Shown piece by piece: positions 62,977 through 64,000 of a DNA stretch of 64,000 bases. The notes under the pieces are model-generated. The model saw nothing but the letters and a program-made list of their open reading frames with translations. It did no database searches and was not told where the DNA came from. The translations under genes were made by a program, and so were the position numbers. This stretch comes from Begonia masoniana (Eukaryota > Streptophyta > Magnoliopsida > Cucurbitales > Begoniaceae), in contig CM039509.1 of assembly GCA_022432975.1 (NCBI GenBank), positions 26,376,510 through 26,440,509 on the forward strand, in the 5' to 3' direction. Numbering within the stretch: the stretch's first letter is position 1; each line of letters opens with the position of its first letter.

Positions 62977-64000
62977 TGTAGCGCCCCGGACCTTGCGGAC
63001 CCGATTCACTACCTACTCACTACTCACTACTAAGCCGTACCGTAAAAATTCGCGTAAAATTTAGAACTTTACTCCACACATTAAATATCATCGTTTAAAC
63101 AAGTTAAAAAAAACAATTTAAAACGTTGCAGCGGAAGCTTTTGTAGAAAAATTAACTTTAATAAAATTTCAAATTTTTAAAGCGATGAACAGTAACTTCG
63201 GTCGACCCTAATCAGCGATGGTTGACACTTCCTCACAAATCTTCTAACTTAAAACTCCTCAACTCTCCTAAAAACTACACTACGTACCATTTTAACAAAT
63301 CAATGCACAAACATACACTCCCAACCAAAATTTTGAGTCAAAACGTAAACACTCTTCATAAAATCCAAAACGACTTTCCTTTAAAAATTTGGACAACATC
63401 TAACAAAATACAAAGTCCCACATTTCCTAAAGACCATGGTCGAGGCGCCCCGACAACTGCTCGCACCGGCGTGGCCCGTGAGCCACCGACTGCCGCCTAA
63501 TCCTGGCTCCCTCGTCTAGCTCACCTGTATATACCTCGTCACCTACACCATAAAACACAAAACGTAAGCCTAATGCTTAGCAAGTAGGGAATAACAAATG
63601 CAACAACACAATGCAATCAACCTAACACATGCAGTTTCTACCACTCAGTTGTGCTTATTTGCTGTTCGTTACTTTAATTATTTCATAAGCCGTGTGATTT
63701 GAGTAGGCACATGTCCCATAACCGTCTAGGACGGCCAAACTCAGAATCATCAGAGCAAGACCAGACAGCTCTCATCCCATAACCGTCTGGGATGGCCATA
63801 CATAATCTCCCTCGTCAATTGTAGAATTCTATAACTGTCTAGGAATTCATACTCACGACATTTACGTATTTTAGCCAATCATCCTTCATAGAGTTCCCTT
63901 CGGGGTGCTACACACTAGCACCGTATCCCGACAAGGCACACTATTACAGATTGCGTATTTTAGCCGGTCTCTCATAGAGTTCCCTTCGGGGTGCTACATA
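62977..64000 (-). mobile_element. LTR of another Tekay-like element, cut by the window edge
   Basis: It begins TGTAGCGCCCCGG and matches the minus-oriented solo LTRs at 5458 and 32059 in the GACCATGGTCGAGGCGCCCC, CAACTG, CACCGACTGCCGCCTAATCC, CTCGTCTAGCTCACCTG and TCACCTACACCATA region. Two tandem units with ATAGAGTTCCCTTCGGGGTG (about 63885 and 63972) lie in cassette 1 at the edge. Its other end, and so whether it is solo, cannot be seen. Confidence 0.85.

Overview
The window is repeat DNA from a flowering-plant genome, most likely a dicot. The evidence is chromodomain-bearing Ty3/gypsy (Tekay/Del-like) polyproteins, an Athila/Tat-type element with a TGGCGCC-like primer-binding site, Tork/Tnt1-like Ty1/copia remains, and a Pack-MULE carrying part of a plant DUF868 gene. 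I found no intact host gene, rRNA or tRNA. Nearly all open reading frames are retroelement genes, their broken remains, or frames running through minisatellites.

Layout, worked out from 5-bp target-site duplications (TSDs). The outermost element is a decayed plus-strand gypsy (here 'gypsy2'). Its pol starts at 22770, is interrupted twice, and finishes at 46881, with a probable 3' LTR to about 48773. A minus-strand Athila-like element (LTR 20007-22769, gag 18732-19784, protease 2803-3270) sits in gypsy2. The Athila is split by element C (3644-18726, TSD ggctg), by a solo LTR (20259-21589, TSD aatca) and, at 2802/2803, by the 3' end of another gypsy ('gypsy1', which runs off the left edge). Element C itself contains two minus-strand solo LTRs (5458-7765, 10043-12199) and a 1.77-kb array of four hairpins (16646-18412, TSD gagtt). 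Further right, gypsy2 holds element A (25059-37238, TSD acaac), a nearly complete minus-strand Tekay-like element with its own nested solo LTR (32059-34524). It also holds element B (37384-46689, TSD ttcaa), a gag-only element. A Pack-MULE (47709-48723, 9-bp TSD) lies in the presumed gypsy2 3' LTR.

Right of the nest come about 1.6 kb of unassigned DNA, a decayed copia element (50351-55035), about 3.1 kb of AT-rich sequence without recognisable genes, element D (58170-62908, TSD ttaac), and a minus-strand LTR cut by the window edge (62977-64000). Element D is a rearranged Tekay remnant whose two outer ends are both LTR 3' ends pointing outwards.

How the parts work together. Element A encodes gag, protease, RT, RNase H, integrase and chromodomain, although with a handful of stops and frameshifts. 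Elements B and C keep LTRs, a tRNA-iMet-type primer-binding site, a polypurine tract and gag, but have replaced or lost pol. They fit the TR-GAG type of non-autonomous element, and A-like relatives are the obvious helpers. The LTRs of A, B, C, D and the related solo LTRs share a short motif pair (GTAGGTG, then CAGGTGAG-like) and carry repeat-prone cassettes at the same relative places. Each family fills those cassettes with a different minisatellite, and two elements show strong expansion in only one of their two LTRs.
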